Below are positions 6,923 through 14,558 of a stretch of 14,639 bases of DNA, piece after piece. Source of the DNA: Bacteroidales bacterium UBA2716 (GTDB lineage: Bacteria > Bacteroidota > Bacteroidia > Bacteroidales > UBA932). The stretch is taken from NCBI GenBank assembly GCA_002354005.1, contig DEKS01000174.1, forward strand, positions 1 to 14,639. Reading direction: 5' to 3'. The notes beneath the pieces are model-generated. The model was given only the letters and a program-made list of their open reading frames with translations. It was not told the origin of the DNA and made no database searches. The first letter of the stretch is position 1. Each line of letters opens with the position of its first letter. The translations under genes and the position numbers were made by a program.

Positions 6923-7827
6923 CCAGGCTCACGTTCCTTGGGACCGGGACTTCACAGGGCGTCCCCATCATCGGCTGCCAGTGCGCGGTGTGCAAAAGCG
7001 CGGACCCGCGGGACAAACGCTTCCGTTCGGCAGCGTTCGTAGAGCACGACGGCCTCAACATCCTGGTAGATGCCGGCCCGGATTTTCGCTCGCAAATGCT
7101 TGCGCAGGGCATCCGGCACCTGGACGCCATCCTCCTCACGCACAACCACAAAGACCATACGGGCGGCCTGGACGATGTCCGTTCCTTCAATTACATCGAC
7201 AAAAAAGCCGTAGAGATTTTTTGCGAAGAGCGGGTGCTGCAGTCGCTCCGGGTGGAGTATTCCTATGCCTTTGAGGAGCACAAATATCCCGGCGCACCGG
7301 AGTGGCATGTGCACCGGATTGACGAGCGTCCCTTCCGGGTCGATTCCATCGAAGGGGCCGGCGAACTGGAATGGGTGCATGACGTAGGCTATTTTTACCG
7401 CCAGCCGGACGGCAGCCTCAAGCCCTCGGACAACGCCGTGGTGGATGCGCCACACGATCGCCCCAACGTGATTCCCATCCGGGGCCTGCACGGACAGATG
7501 CCGGTGCTGGGCTTCCGTATCGGCAACATTGCCTATATCACCGACATGAGCACCCTGCCGGACAGCGAGCTGGCCAAGCTGCAGGGCCTGGAGCATGTGA
7601 CGCTGAACACCGTGAGCTACCACCCGCACCACTCCCATTTCTCGCTGGAAGAGGCGTTGCGGCTGGCCGATAAGATTGGCGCCAAACACACCTGGCTTAC
7701 GCATCTTTCGCATGCGTTCCCCTCTCATCCCCTGTTTTGTGAAGAATTAAGAACCCGTTGCAAGGAGCTGGGCATCCGCTCGGATGTACAGCCGGCCTAT
7801 GACGGACTTACACTGGAAGATGCATAA
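6919..7827 (+). CDS. PhnP-like metallo-beta-lactamase-fold hydrolase
   Basis: A 302-residue MBL-fold protein. The metal-binding THNHKDH gives H75, H77, D79 and H80; later ligands are probably H191 (RGLHG), D209 (YITD) and H262 (THLSH). The N-terminal GTGTSQGVPIIGCQCAVC with C20, C22 and C25 is typical of the PhnP group, where such cysteines hold a structural zinc. PhnP itself is a cyclic-phosphate phosphodiesterase, but no phn genes are nearby, so the substrate is unknown. The ATG overlaps the mtaB stop (ATGA), giving tight coupling as the last gene of the tamB operon. It is longer than the roughly 250 residues I expect for Bacteroidales relatives; the extra length is mainly a segment around residues 144-182. 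The 3' end overlaps the convergent regulator gene by 20 bp, with no terminator visible. Confidence 0.88.
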   Translation: MTRLTFLGTGTSQGVPIIGCQCAVCKSADPRDKRFRSAAFVEHDGLNILVDAGPDFRSQMLAQGIRHLDAILLTHNHKDHTGGLDDVRSFNYIDKKAVEIFCEERVLQSLRVEYSYAFEEHKYPGAPEWHVHRIDERPFRVDSIEGAGELEWVHDVGYFYRQPDGSLKPSDNAVVDAPHDRPNVIPIRGLHGQMPVLGFRIGNIAYITDMSTLPDSELAKLQGLEHVTLNTVSYHPHHSHFSLEEALRLADKIGAKHTWLTHLSHAFPSHPLFCEELRTRCKELGIRSDVQPAYDGLTLEDA

Positions 7828-8530
7828 ATTGCCCGAAAGCGGCACGATACGCATCTGAGATATGCAATAACTTGTCATCCACCTTCACATCTCCGGTGGG
7901 AGAAACACTTTGGATGTGCTGACGGGACACAATGTATGAGCGATGGATGCGCATGAAATCATCGGAGGGCAGCAGTTCCTCCGCCGCCTTCATGGTGAGA
8001 TGGGTCACAAGTGGCTCCCGGCGGCTTTTCAGACGGAACATGACATAATCTTTCATGCCTTCCACATAGAGGATATCCGACAACGCCACCTTCTGGAGAA
8101 CGCCGTCGGATTTGAGGAAAATATCCGTCTGTGCCGGAACGCCGGCCTGGCCTGATGCCGCCTCCTTCAGTGCAAACCACTCCTGTGCCTTGGTGGCGGC
8201 CTCCAGGAATTTCTGGTAACGGATGGGCTTCAGGAGAAAATCCAGCGCGCTCACTTCATAGCTCTCAAAGGCGTACTGCTTGAATGCCGTCGTAAAAATA
8301 ATCCGCGTTTGAGGCGGAAGCATCCGGGACAGTTCCAATCCGTCCAAATCCGGCATCTGGATATCCAGGAACACAATTTCCGGAGCCCGGACACGGATTT
8401 CCGCAAGGGCAAGGACGGGATCGTTGAAACAGCCGGCCAACTCCAGAAACGGCGTACGCGCAACATACCCTTCCAGCATTTTCACAGCCAGCGGTTCGTC
8501 GTCCACCACGATGCAGCGCAGTTTATTCAT
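7808..8530 (-). CDS. LytTR-family response regulator
   Basis: A 240-residue two-component regulator. The receiver domain (about 1-120) has acidic pocket D10/D11, phospho-acceptor D56 (FLDIQMPD), the T80/T81 switch position and K101 (LLKPI). The C-terminal LytTR DNA-binding domain (about 135-236) includes VEGMKDYVMFRL and MRIHRSYIVSRQHI, both characteristic. It should be phosphorylated by the kinase encoded just upstream, whose stop overlaps its ATG by 4 bp, and then bind promoter DNA as a dimer on direct repeats. The target is not known; the divergent region 12055-12218 is a candidate because the regulator belongs to the operon transcribed from it. The 3' end overlaps the convergent hydrolase gene by 20 bp. 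Confidence 0.95.
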   Translation of the reverse strand: MNKLRCIVVDDEPLAVKMLEGYVARTPFLELAGCFNDPVLALAEIRVRAPEIVFLDIQMPDLDGLELSRMLPPQTRIIFTTAFKQYAFESYEVSALDFLLKPIRYQKFLEAATKAQEWFALKEAASGQAGVPAQTDIFLKSDGVLQKVALSDILYVEGMKDYVMFRLKSRREPLVTHLTMKAAEELLPSDDFMRIHRSYIVSRQHIQSVSPTGDVKVDDKLLHISDAYRAAFGQFMHLPV

Positions 8531-9555
8531 ACTTTGAGCGTTACTTCTACCGAATAGACATTGCTATCGGCCTTTTGGGAATAGGTATATCGGCCCGGAT
8601 AGAGCAGTTCCAGCCGGCGTTTCATATTGTCCAGCCCGATCCCGGAACCAATATGGTCGCTCCCCTGCTTGCCAAAGAGCGAATTCTCTGCACGGAAATG
8701 GAGTTCCCCGCCGGCATAGTGCATGCTCACCCGTACAAATGATGGATAACGGGCATTCACGCCATGCTTGAACGCATTCTCCACCAGCGAGATGAACAGC
8801 AGCGGAGCCACCTGAACATGCTCCATCGGCTCTTCCAGTTCTTTCTGAACCGTGGTGCTCTCGTTACAGCGAAGGGCCATCAGGTCTATGTAATTGTTCA
8901 TGAAATCAATCTCTGCAGACAGCGGAACCTGGTTGGCCTCGCTGTCATACAGGGCATAGCGCAACAGGTCACTGAGCTGGCCTATACTCTCCTGCGCTTT
9001 ATCCGGGTCTATTTGGGTAAGGGAGGAGATGTTGTTGAGCGTATTGAACAGGAAATGGGGATTGAGCTGGTGTTTGAGCCAGGTGAGTTCCGCCTGCGCA
9101 ACTTCCATCTTTTCCTCATTCGTACGCATGATGTGCCGGATACCCACCGCCATGGCAATCAGGATAACCTGGACAAATATGCCGGCCAGTAAAGCGCCCA
9201 CATAGAAGGCCCACATCCCCTGTTCCCCGAACTGATCCAGCGTCTCCTGGGGGAATTCCGGCGTCTTGAGCATCCTGGGCAGGTTCCAGGCCACCAGGAG
9301 CACGACGTTGGAAAGGAAAAACCACTTGGCCTTCCCCGCCTTGTGAAGGAACAGAGGAATCAGCAGATAGTAATTCAGAGCATACACCACAAACAGCGGC
9401 AACATCAGGTGAAGCGTTCCGCTGAGTATCTTCAGGGACGAGCTTACCTCCCGCGTGATTGTGAGGTCCACCAGGGAAGGAGCCAGCATCAACCCTACCC
9501 AGGCAATCAGCTGGGCAAGGTCGATGAGATAATTCTGTCGATTGCGCGTGGCCAT
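8527..9555 (-). CDS. LytS/YehU-type sensor histidine kinase
   Basis: A 342-residue inner-membrane kinase of the His_kinase (LytS/YehU-like) class. About four hydrophobic segments (near residues 10-30, 44-70, 78-96 and 113-140) form the sensor part, with no large periplasmic domain. A short coiled stretch leads to the phospho-acceptor H167 in KHQLNPHFLFNTLNNI. The ATPase domain follows with the N-box VENAFKHGV (N260) and the G-box GSGIGLDN (303-310). It should autophosphorylate and pass phosphate to the LytTR regulator, with which it overlaps by 4 bp. The signal is unknown; with the sensor buried in the membrane it may sense membrane state or a partner protein, such as the outer-membrane protein in the same operon. 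A TATCTTTG box just upstream could give independent expression. Confidence 0.94.
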   Translation of the reverse strand: MATRNRQNYLIDLAQLIAWVGLMLAPSLVDLTITREVSSSLKILSGTLHLMLPLFVVYALNYYLLIPLFLHKAGKAKWFFLSNVVLLVAWNLPRMLKTPEFPQETLDQFGEQGMWAFYVGALLAGIFVQVILIAMAVGIRHIMRTNEEKMEVAQAELTWLKHQLNPHFLFNTLNNISSLTQIDPDKAQESIGQLSDLLRYALYDSEANQVPLSAEIDFMNNYIDLMALRCNESTTVQKELEEPMEHVQVAPLLFISLVENAFKHGVNARYPSFVRVSMHYAGGELHFRAENSLFGKQGSDHIGSGIGLDNMKRRLELLYPGRYTYSQKADSNVYSVEVTLKV

Positions 9556-9562
9556 ATCAATG

Positions 9563-9570
9563 CAAAGATA
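9563..9570 (-). promoter_or_regulatory. Predicted internal -7 box for the kinase gene (TATCTTTG)
   Basis: In the 21-bp gap between the outer-membrane protein stop and the kinase ATG, the minus strand reads TATCTTTG, an exact TAnnTTTG match identical to the tsaD box. It ends 7 nt before the ATG, the same spacing as at tamB, so the transcript would be nearly leaderless. No -33 TTTG is seen, which lowers confidence. Confidence 0.45.
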
Positions 9571-9576
9571 AGGATT

Positions 9577-12054
9577 TTATTGCATTTGCATCACTGAGTT
9601 CATGCTTTCTGCCGTGGTGGTGCTGTTGAGCTGCGTATCGTTCTCGATGGTGTGGCGGACCCGTTTGGTTCCCTGATTTCCCTGCTTGCCAAAAGTCCAG
9701 CTCACCTGGATGGCCACCTGGGCCATATTGATGGCCGTGTTCATGGTAGTGGTAAAGCCGCTGCCCCGGGTAGTGGAGCCCATGTGCATCTTGAAATCCT
9801 TGGAGAGCGGGGCGACGCCGTTGATACCCACGCTCAGGCGATCGTTCAGGAAGGTTTTGGTGAGTCCCAGCATGGCCATGGCCATACCGGTAGAGGAGCC
9901 CTGCAGGGAGACATGGCCTCCCATGGCAATGACATTGGCACTGAGACGAAGGTCCCAAGGCAGGGTTTGCTGCACACCGGCCATCACATTGAACTGCCAG
10001 CCGCCGTTCTTCTGGCCCAGTTGCTCGCTGCGGAGGTCCACATAGCTTACACCGCCGTTGAACATAATGCGCGTTTTGCTGCCGGGGTTAATCATTACAT
10101 AGGCATTCAGGCCCGTATTGTTGCTTTTTACGATATTGCCGTACGTGGTATTGAGCAGATTGTCGCTGTCGTAAAAGCTGAACTGGGAAATGCCGTTTCC
10201 CGTGTAATTGTGCCGGAGCGTAGCATTGACCATCACCAGCGGAGAATAGTAATTATAGACCAGGGACAGATTATGGCCGCGTTCAACCTCCAAGTCCGTA
10301 TTTCCATAGCTGAGTGCGGTAGGATCGGACGTATTTACGTACGGATTCAGGTAAGAAATGCCCGGACGACTGATACGCATGTTGTAACTGAGGCCGATAT
10401 TCTGGGCCGCAGAGGGACTCCACTGGAAACTGGCCGTAGGGACCACACTGCCGTAATTTACCTTGAAGGGCGCCTGATTCGTAGAAGAATAAGACTGCCA
10501 GGTGTGTTCATAGCGGACACCGGCCTTGACACCAAAAGCGCCGTATGTTCCGGACAGCTCGGCATAGGCGGCGGCAATGCGGTTGTAGAAGTTATAGTCC
10601 AGGCTGGTGGCAGGATTCTCCACATAGGTGCTCCCCTCCCGGAGATAGTCCAACTGATGGGAGGAATTGTGCCGGCCGATATACTTGACACCGGTGGACA
10701 GGCTGTGCAGGGAGCCCAGCGGAGTGGTAAAATCGGCCTGGACGGTGTGGTCCATGGAGTTGGTGCGTCCGTCTGACTTGCGGTCCGTGAGGTCGAAGCC
10801 AGGAACAACGGCATCGCCGAAGGTATTCAGGCTGTTGTTAACGGAAGGCGTGGCATTGAACTGGTAGCTCAAAGTAAAGCTGCGGCCCGGAGCATCGGCC
10901 CAAAGGTGCTGGTAATCCGCACCGGCCGAAATGTTGTTGCGGTCGTTGGTCGTGACAGTAGTGCCGTCGTAGCGGAAGGCGTCCAGTCCGGGGAAGCGGA
11001 TGGTGGTGCCGGTGGTCCCGTCGTTTTTCATGCCAAAATGCATAATGCCAGCGGTGGCGGAAATCAGGTTCAGGGAGTCAATCTCATAACTGGCGCTCAG
11101 ATTGCCCATCACCATGGGCGTTTTCAGGGTGGACTCCGTGTGGGTAGAGGTGGAAAAGCCGCTGTCCTGGATGCGTTCCATGTCCATCTGGGTCTTGTTG
11201 TTGGCGCCGTACATGGCATTGACATTCAGGTTCATGGAGAATTTGCCTTTCTGCAGGCCGCCATACAGGCCGCCGCCACCACCACGGGTGGAGGCCATAC
11301 CCCGAACCGTGCCGTAGAAGCCATCGGCCACGGAAGCGCCGCCGGTTGCCTGGCGGTTGGTGGTAATGTTAAGTACGCCGCCTACGCCTTCCGCGTCATA
11401 CCGGACACCGGGATTGGTGACCACCTCAATGTTCTTGATGGCACTGGCCGGCATCATCTTGAAAATGGTGGAGGCATTCTGACTCATCATCTGGTTGGGT
11501 TTGCCGTCCACGTACACCTGGAAGCTGCTGCTGCCGTTCACGGTAATGTTGTCCTGTCCGTCCACAGAAACCATGGGAACTTTCCGGAGCATATCCAGCA
11601 CGGTGGAAGTCTTGGAATCCACATCGTCCTCTACATTATAGGTCATCTTGTCCACTTCCATCTTCACAAGGGGCCGCATGGCTGTGACGGAACCGGCTTT
11701 TAACATCTCGGCGCTGTCCTGGGCCAGGATTTCGCCCAAATCCACTTCAGGCGTGGCGGCAGGTACGGTGAACGAGCGGCGCTGCACTTTCCGTCCCATG
11801 TTATCGAAGAGCATTACATACTCTCCCTCCAGCGTAAAACTGTGGGAGAAACGGCCTTGTTCGTCGGTGGTAGTGAAGGCTACGGCCTTCTGTGTATCCG
11901 GCAGGCGGTAAAACTGCAAGATGGCGGCGGGCTCTCCCACGCGGGTGAGAGAATCCAGCACAACGCCCCGGACCGTGGTTTTCTGGGCAAAGGCGCTGAC
12001 TGTCAAAAGCACTGCGGTAAAAAGGACAAGCATCTTTTTCATATTCGGGTTCAT
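9577..12054 (-). CDS. Outer-membrane beta-barrel protein, TonB-receptor-like (OMP_b-brl_3 type)
   Basis: An 825-residue outer-membrane protein. A signal peptide (MKKMLVLFTAVLLTVSAFA, cleaved before Q24) is followed by a carboxypeptidase-D-regulatory-like beta-sandwich (about 25-105). A plug-like domain (about 150-233) has VLDMLRKVPMVSVDGQDNI, FQVYVDGKPN and the IKNIEVVTNPGVRYDAEGVGGVLNI signature. A large barrel with alternating aromatic strands ends near VSWTFGK, leaving a polar tail of about 35 residues. Relatives are annotated as TonB-dependent receptors or outer-membrane beta-barrel proteins; no SusD partner is present, so a glycan-import role is not supported and the cargo is unknown. 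The frame is open up to 12147, but the start at 12054 (or 12042) is preferred because the signal peptide begins there and a TATTTTTG box lies between. It heads an operon with the kinase and regulator. Confidence 0.9.
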   Translation of the reverse strand: MNPNMKKMLVLFTAVLLTVSAFAQKTTVRGVVLDSLTRVGEPAAILQFYRLPDTQKAVAFTTTDEQGRFSHSFTLEGEYVMLFDNMGRKVQRRSFTVPAATPEVDLGEILAQDSAEMLKAGSVTAMRPLVKMEVDKMTYNVEDDVDSKTSTVLDMLRKVPMVSVDGQDNITVNGSSSFQVYVDGKPNQMMSQNASTIFKMMPASAIKNIEVVTNPGVRYDAEGVGGVLNITTNRQATGGASVADGFYGTVRGMASTRGGGGGLYGGLQKGKFSMNLNVNAMYGANNKTQMDMERIQDSGFSTSTHTESTLKTPMVMGNLSASYEIDSLNLISATAGIMHFGMKNDGTTGTTIRFPGLDAFRYDGTTVTTNDRNNISAGADYQHLWADAPGRSFTLSYQFNATPSVNNSLNTFGDAVVPGFDLTDRKSDGRTNSMDHTVQADFTTPLGSLHSLSTGVKYIGRHNSSHQLDYLREGSTYVENPATSLDYNFYNRIAAAYAELSGTYGAFGVKAGVRYEHTWQSYSSTNQAPFKVNYGSVVPTASFQWSPSAAQNIGLSYNMRISRPGISYLNPYVNTSDPTALSYGNTDLEVERGHNLSLVYNYYSPLVMVNATLRHNYTGNGISQFSFYDSDNLLNTTYGNIVKSNNTGLNAYVMINPGSKTRIMFNGGVSYVDLRSEQLGQKNGGWQFNVMAGVQQTLPWDLRLSANVIAMGGHVSLQGSSTGMAMAMLGLTKTFLNDRLSVGINGVAPLSKDFKMHMGSTTRGSGFTTTMNTAINMAQVAIQVSWTFGKQGNQGTKRVRHTIENDTQLNSTTTAESMNSVMQMQ

Positions 12055-12077
12055 TTTTGTTTCGCGTAATTCGACAA

Positions 12078-12085
12078 CAAAAATA
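12078..12085 (-). promoter_or_regulatory. Predicted -7 box for the outer-membrane protein operon (TATTTTTG)
   Basis: The minus strand reads TATTTTTG, 23 nt before the ATG at 12054, giving a leader of about 20 nt. No TTTG is found at the -33 position. This would fit a promoter that depends on an activator, for example one bound at 12108-12141. Confidence 0.5.
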
Positions 12086-12107
12086 CATCCGGGTTCAATG
12101 TCCTGTT

Positions 12108-12141
12108 CCCGCTTTTCGACCAACGCCCGCTTTTCTTCGAC
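12108..12141. repeat. Short direct repeats in the divergent control region
   Basis: CCCGCTTTTC occurs at 12108-12117 and 12126-12135 (18 bp start to start), followed by CGAC and TTCGAC respectively. They lie just upstream of the predicted outer-membrane protein promoter and further upstream of the GH3 promoter. LytTR proteins bind direct repeats, so this is a possible operator, though it does not obviously match the known LytTR consensus. Confidence 0.35.
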
Positions 12142-12165
12142 GAACACGCTTCGATGGTTCTCGTC

Positions 12166-12197
12166 TTTGGACTTGCGGGAAATTATCCGTATATTTA
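12166..12197 (+). promoter_or_regulatory. Predicted promoter of the GH3 gene (TTTG-N20-TATATTTA)
   Basis: TTTG at 12166-12169 and TATATTTA at 12190-12197 are separated by 20 nt, the spacing expected for the Bacteroidota -33/-7 promoter; the -7 box differs from TAnnTTTG only in its last base. The box ends 21 nt before the ATG at 12219. This is the most complete promoter in the window. Confidence 0.6.
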
Positions 12198-12218
12198 GCT
12201 TGTTAAATAACCACCCTG

Positions 12219-14486
12219 ATGAAAACCAGACTGCTTCTTCCCCTCCTGCTCATTCTTGCTTTCGCCTGCGGCCCCAAATGGGAAGCCCACGAAGGCGACG
12301 GGTACCTTTACATCACCCAGAAAGACGGCCCCACGCTCGGGTATACATCGGCCGCTATCCTGTACGATGACGGCTATGCATTCAAAGATCTCAGCCGCAA
12401 CGGCCAGCTGGACCCCTATGAAGACTGGAGGCTTCCCTCCGATGTCCGCGCCCGCGACCTTGCCACCCGGCTCAGCATAGAGCAAATCGCCGGGCTCATG
12501 CTGTACAGCAGCCACCAGGCTATACCCGGCAGCGCTTACGGCTTTGGCGCCGCCACTTACAGTGATCCCGGGCACAAGTCCTGGGACCTGACGGATCAAC
12601 AGAAGAAATTCCTGGCAGAGGACAACCTCCGCGCCGTGCTGGTAACCAGCGTGGAGAGCCCGGAAGTAGCTGCCCGCTGGAACAACAACGTACAGGCCTT
12701 TGTGGAAGCAATCGGCCTGGGCATCCCCGCCAACAATTCCTCTGATCCGCGCAACGAAACCGCAGCTACGGCCGAATTCAACATGGGCGCCGGCGGGCAA
12801 ATCTCCCTCTGGCCCACCCCGCTGGGACTGGCCGCCAGCTTTGACCCTGCACTGGTGCGGCAGTTTGGCGAAATTGCCTCGCAGGAATACCGCGCGCTGG
12901 GTATCGCAACGGCCCTATCCCCTCAGATTGACCTGGCTACGGAACCCCGCTGGGGGCGCTTCGGAGGCACTTTCGGCGAGAATCCTGCCCTGGACACGGA
13001 CATGGCCCGTGCCTATGTAGACGGTTTCCAGACCACTGGTGACGCCGGCTGGGGAAACGAGAGCGTAAACGCCATGGTAAAGCACTGGCCCTCCGGCGGC
13101 CCGGAAGAAGGCGGGCGTGACGCCCACTTCAATTATGGTAAGTACGCCGTGTACCCCGGAAACAAGCTGAAAGAGCACCTGAAAGCTTTCACCGAGGGCG
13201 CGTTCCGGCTGGAAGGCGGCACCGGGAAAGCATCGGCCGTCATGCCCTACTACACCATTTCCTACGGCATAGATCCTTCGGGGAAGAATGTGGGGAACAG
13301 CTATAGCAAGTATATTATCAGCGATTTGCTTCGCGGAGAATATGGCTACGACGGCGTCGTGTGCACCGACTGGAACATCACCTACGACAACGCCGCCATC
13401 GAGTCCTTCGACGGCAAGTGCTGGGGCGTGGAAGGCCTCACGGTGGCCCAGCGGCACTATCAGGCGCTTCAGGCCGGCGTAGACCAGTTTGGCGGCAACA
13501 ACGACAAAGGCCCCGTCCTGGAAGCCTATCAGATGTGGGTAGCCGATTTCGGGAAAACTGCCGCCCGGGAGCGCTTTGAAGCATCGGCCGTACGCCTGCT
13601 ACTGAACTCTTTCCGTACAGGCCTGTTCGAAAATCCCTACACTTCCCCCGCCATGGCCACCGAGGTGGTAGGCAATCCTGCCTTCATGCAAGTTGGTTAC
13701 CAGGCCCAGCTCAAGAGCGTGGTGATGGTGAAGAATCACGACTCCACCCTGCCCCGCCCGCGCACAAAGGTGTACGTGCCCCAGCGGCTCTATCCCCAGA
13801 CACCCGGCATGTTCGGCCTGTTCATGGGTGCCCCGGCCCACTGGGACTATCCCGTAGACCGCGCCCTGGTAGTGAAATACTATGACTGGGCCGATACCCC
13901 CGAGGAAGCCGATTTCGCCCTGGTGCTTATCCAGGAGCCTTATCCCGGCAGCGGCTATGACGTGAAAGACCGGGCGAAGGGCGGCAATGGCTATGTGCCC
14001 ATCAGCCTGCAGTATCGGCCTTATACCGCATCCTACGCGCGGGAGGTATCCATCGCCGGCGGAGACCCAAAGGAAGCCTTCACCAACCGTTCCTATAAAG
14101 GGAAAACCGTGACCACCTACAACGAAAGCGACCTGGATTTGGTGCTGAAAACCCGCGAGGAAATGGGTGACAAGCCCGTGGTGGTGGTAGTGAACCTCAC
14201 CCGCCCTGCCGTGCTTTCAGAGTTGGAGCCTTGGGCCGATGCCCTTCTCCTTACCTTCGGCGTACAGAACCAGGCCGTGCTGGATCTGGTGAGCGGGGCG
14301 GCGGAACCCTCCGGCCTGCTGCCCATGCAGATGCCCGCCGACATGGCCACCGTCGAGCAGCAGCTCGAGGACGTGCCCCGCGACATGCGCTGCTACCAGG
14401 ATGCCGACGGCCACAGCTACGACTTCGCCTTCGGCCTCAACTGGAGCGGGGTCATCGACGATGCCCGCGTCAAGAAGTATAAGTAA
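12219..14486 (+). CDS. Glycoside hydrolase family 3 lipoprotein (beta-glucosidase-like)
   Basis: A 755-residue GH3 enzyme. The N-terminus MKTRLLLPLLLILAFAC suggests a lipoprotein signal with acylated C17, although the lipobox (AFAC) is not ideal. A D/N-rich loop (57-69, DLSRNGQLDPYED) resembles a calcium-binding loop. The TIM-barrel domain (about 75-390) carries TEPRWGRFGGTFGE (241-254), substrate-pocket K288-H289 and R300-D301, and the expected nucleophile D384 in VVCTDWN. The second alpha/beta domain covers about 490-740; no C-terminal FnIII domain is visible. The acid/base residue cannot be assigned by eye. GH3 enzymes release terminal beta-linked sugars, most often glucose or xylose; exact specificity is unknown. 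It is divergent from the outer-membrane protein operon, has its own promoter and terminator, and is probably monocistronic. It sits beside a convergent esterase-like gene. Confidence 0.92.
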   Translation: MKTRLLLPLLLILAFACGPKWEAHEGDGYLYITQKDGPTLGYTSAAILYDDGYAFKDLSRNGQLDPYEDWRLPSDVRARDLATRLSIEQIAGLMLYSSHQAIPGSAYGFGAATYSDPGHKSWDLTDQQKKFLAEDNLRAVLVTSVESPEVAARWNNNVQAFVEAIGLGIPANNSSDPRNETAATAEFNMGAGGQISLWPTPLGLAASFDPALVRQFGEIASQEYRALGIATALSPQIDLATEPRWGRFGGTFGENPALDTDMARAYVDGFQTTGDAGWGNESVNAMVKHWPSGGPEEGGRDAHFNYGKYAVYPGNKLKEHLKAFTEGAFRLEGGTGKASAVMPYYTISYGIDPSGKNVGNSYSKYIISDLLRGEYGYDGVVCTDWNITYDNAAIESFDGKCWGVEGLTVAQRHYQALQAGVDQFGGNNDKGPVLEAYQMWVADFGKTAARERFEASAVRLLLNSFRTGLFENPYTSPAMATEVVGNPAFMQVGYQAQLKSVVMVKNHDSTLPRPRTKVYVPQRLYPQTPGMFGLFMGAPAHWDYPVDRALVVKYYDWADTPEEADFALVLIQEPYPGSGYDVKDRAKGGNGYVPISLQYRPYTASYAREVSIAGGDPKEAFTNRSYKGKTVTTYNESDLDLVLKTREEMGDKPVVVVVNLTRPAVLSELEPWADALLLTFGVQNQAVLDLVSGAAEPSGLLPMQMPADMATVEQQLEDVPRDMRCYQDADGHSYDFAFGLNWSGVIDDARVKKYK

Positions 14487-14496
14487 AGGGTATGTG

Positions 14497-14540
14497 ATAA
14501 AATGGAGGGCGATTGCAGTAGCAGTCGCCCTCCATTTTAT
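14497..14540. terminator. Strong hairpin terminator between convergent genes
   Basis: Arms 14497-14516 and 14521-14540 form a 20-bp stem with a single T-G wobble (14513/14524) and a 4-nt AGTA loop; the outer 16 bp are perfect. The ends are AAAATGG and CCATTTTAT, giving an A-tract and a T-rich tract on both strands, so it can stop transcription from GH3 and from the convergent gene. It begins 10 nt after the GH3 stop codon. Confidence 0.88.
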
Positions 14541-14558
14541 AAGTTGGATAGCTCAATT

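Noticed and set aside
7943..8155. Small plus-strand open frame opposite the LytTR regulator
   Set aside because: It is antisense to the conserved LytTR domain, with no start signal or recognisable motif.
9652..10776. Plus-strand open frame of 374 codons opposite the outer-membrane protein
   Set aside because: It is a shadow of the barrel-encoding frame, with no recognisable domain and no promoter or SD of its own; the same holds for 10906-11703.
12055..12147. Upstream extension of the outer-membrane protein to an ATG at 12147
   Set aside because: It would place 31 charged residues before a typical signal peptide, and the predicted -7 box at 12078-12085 lies within it.
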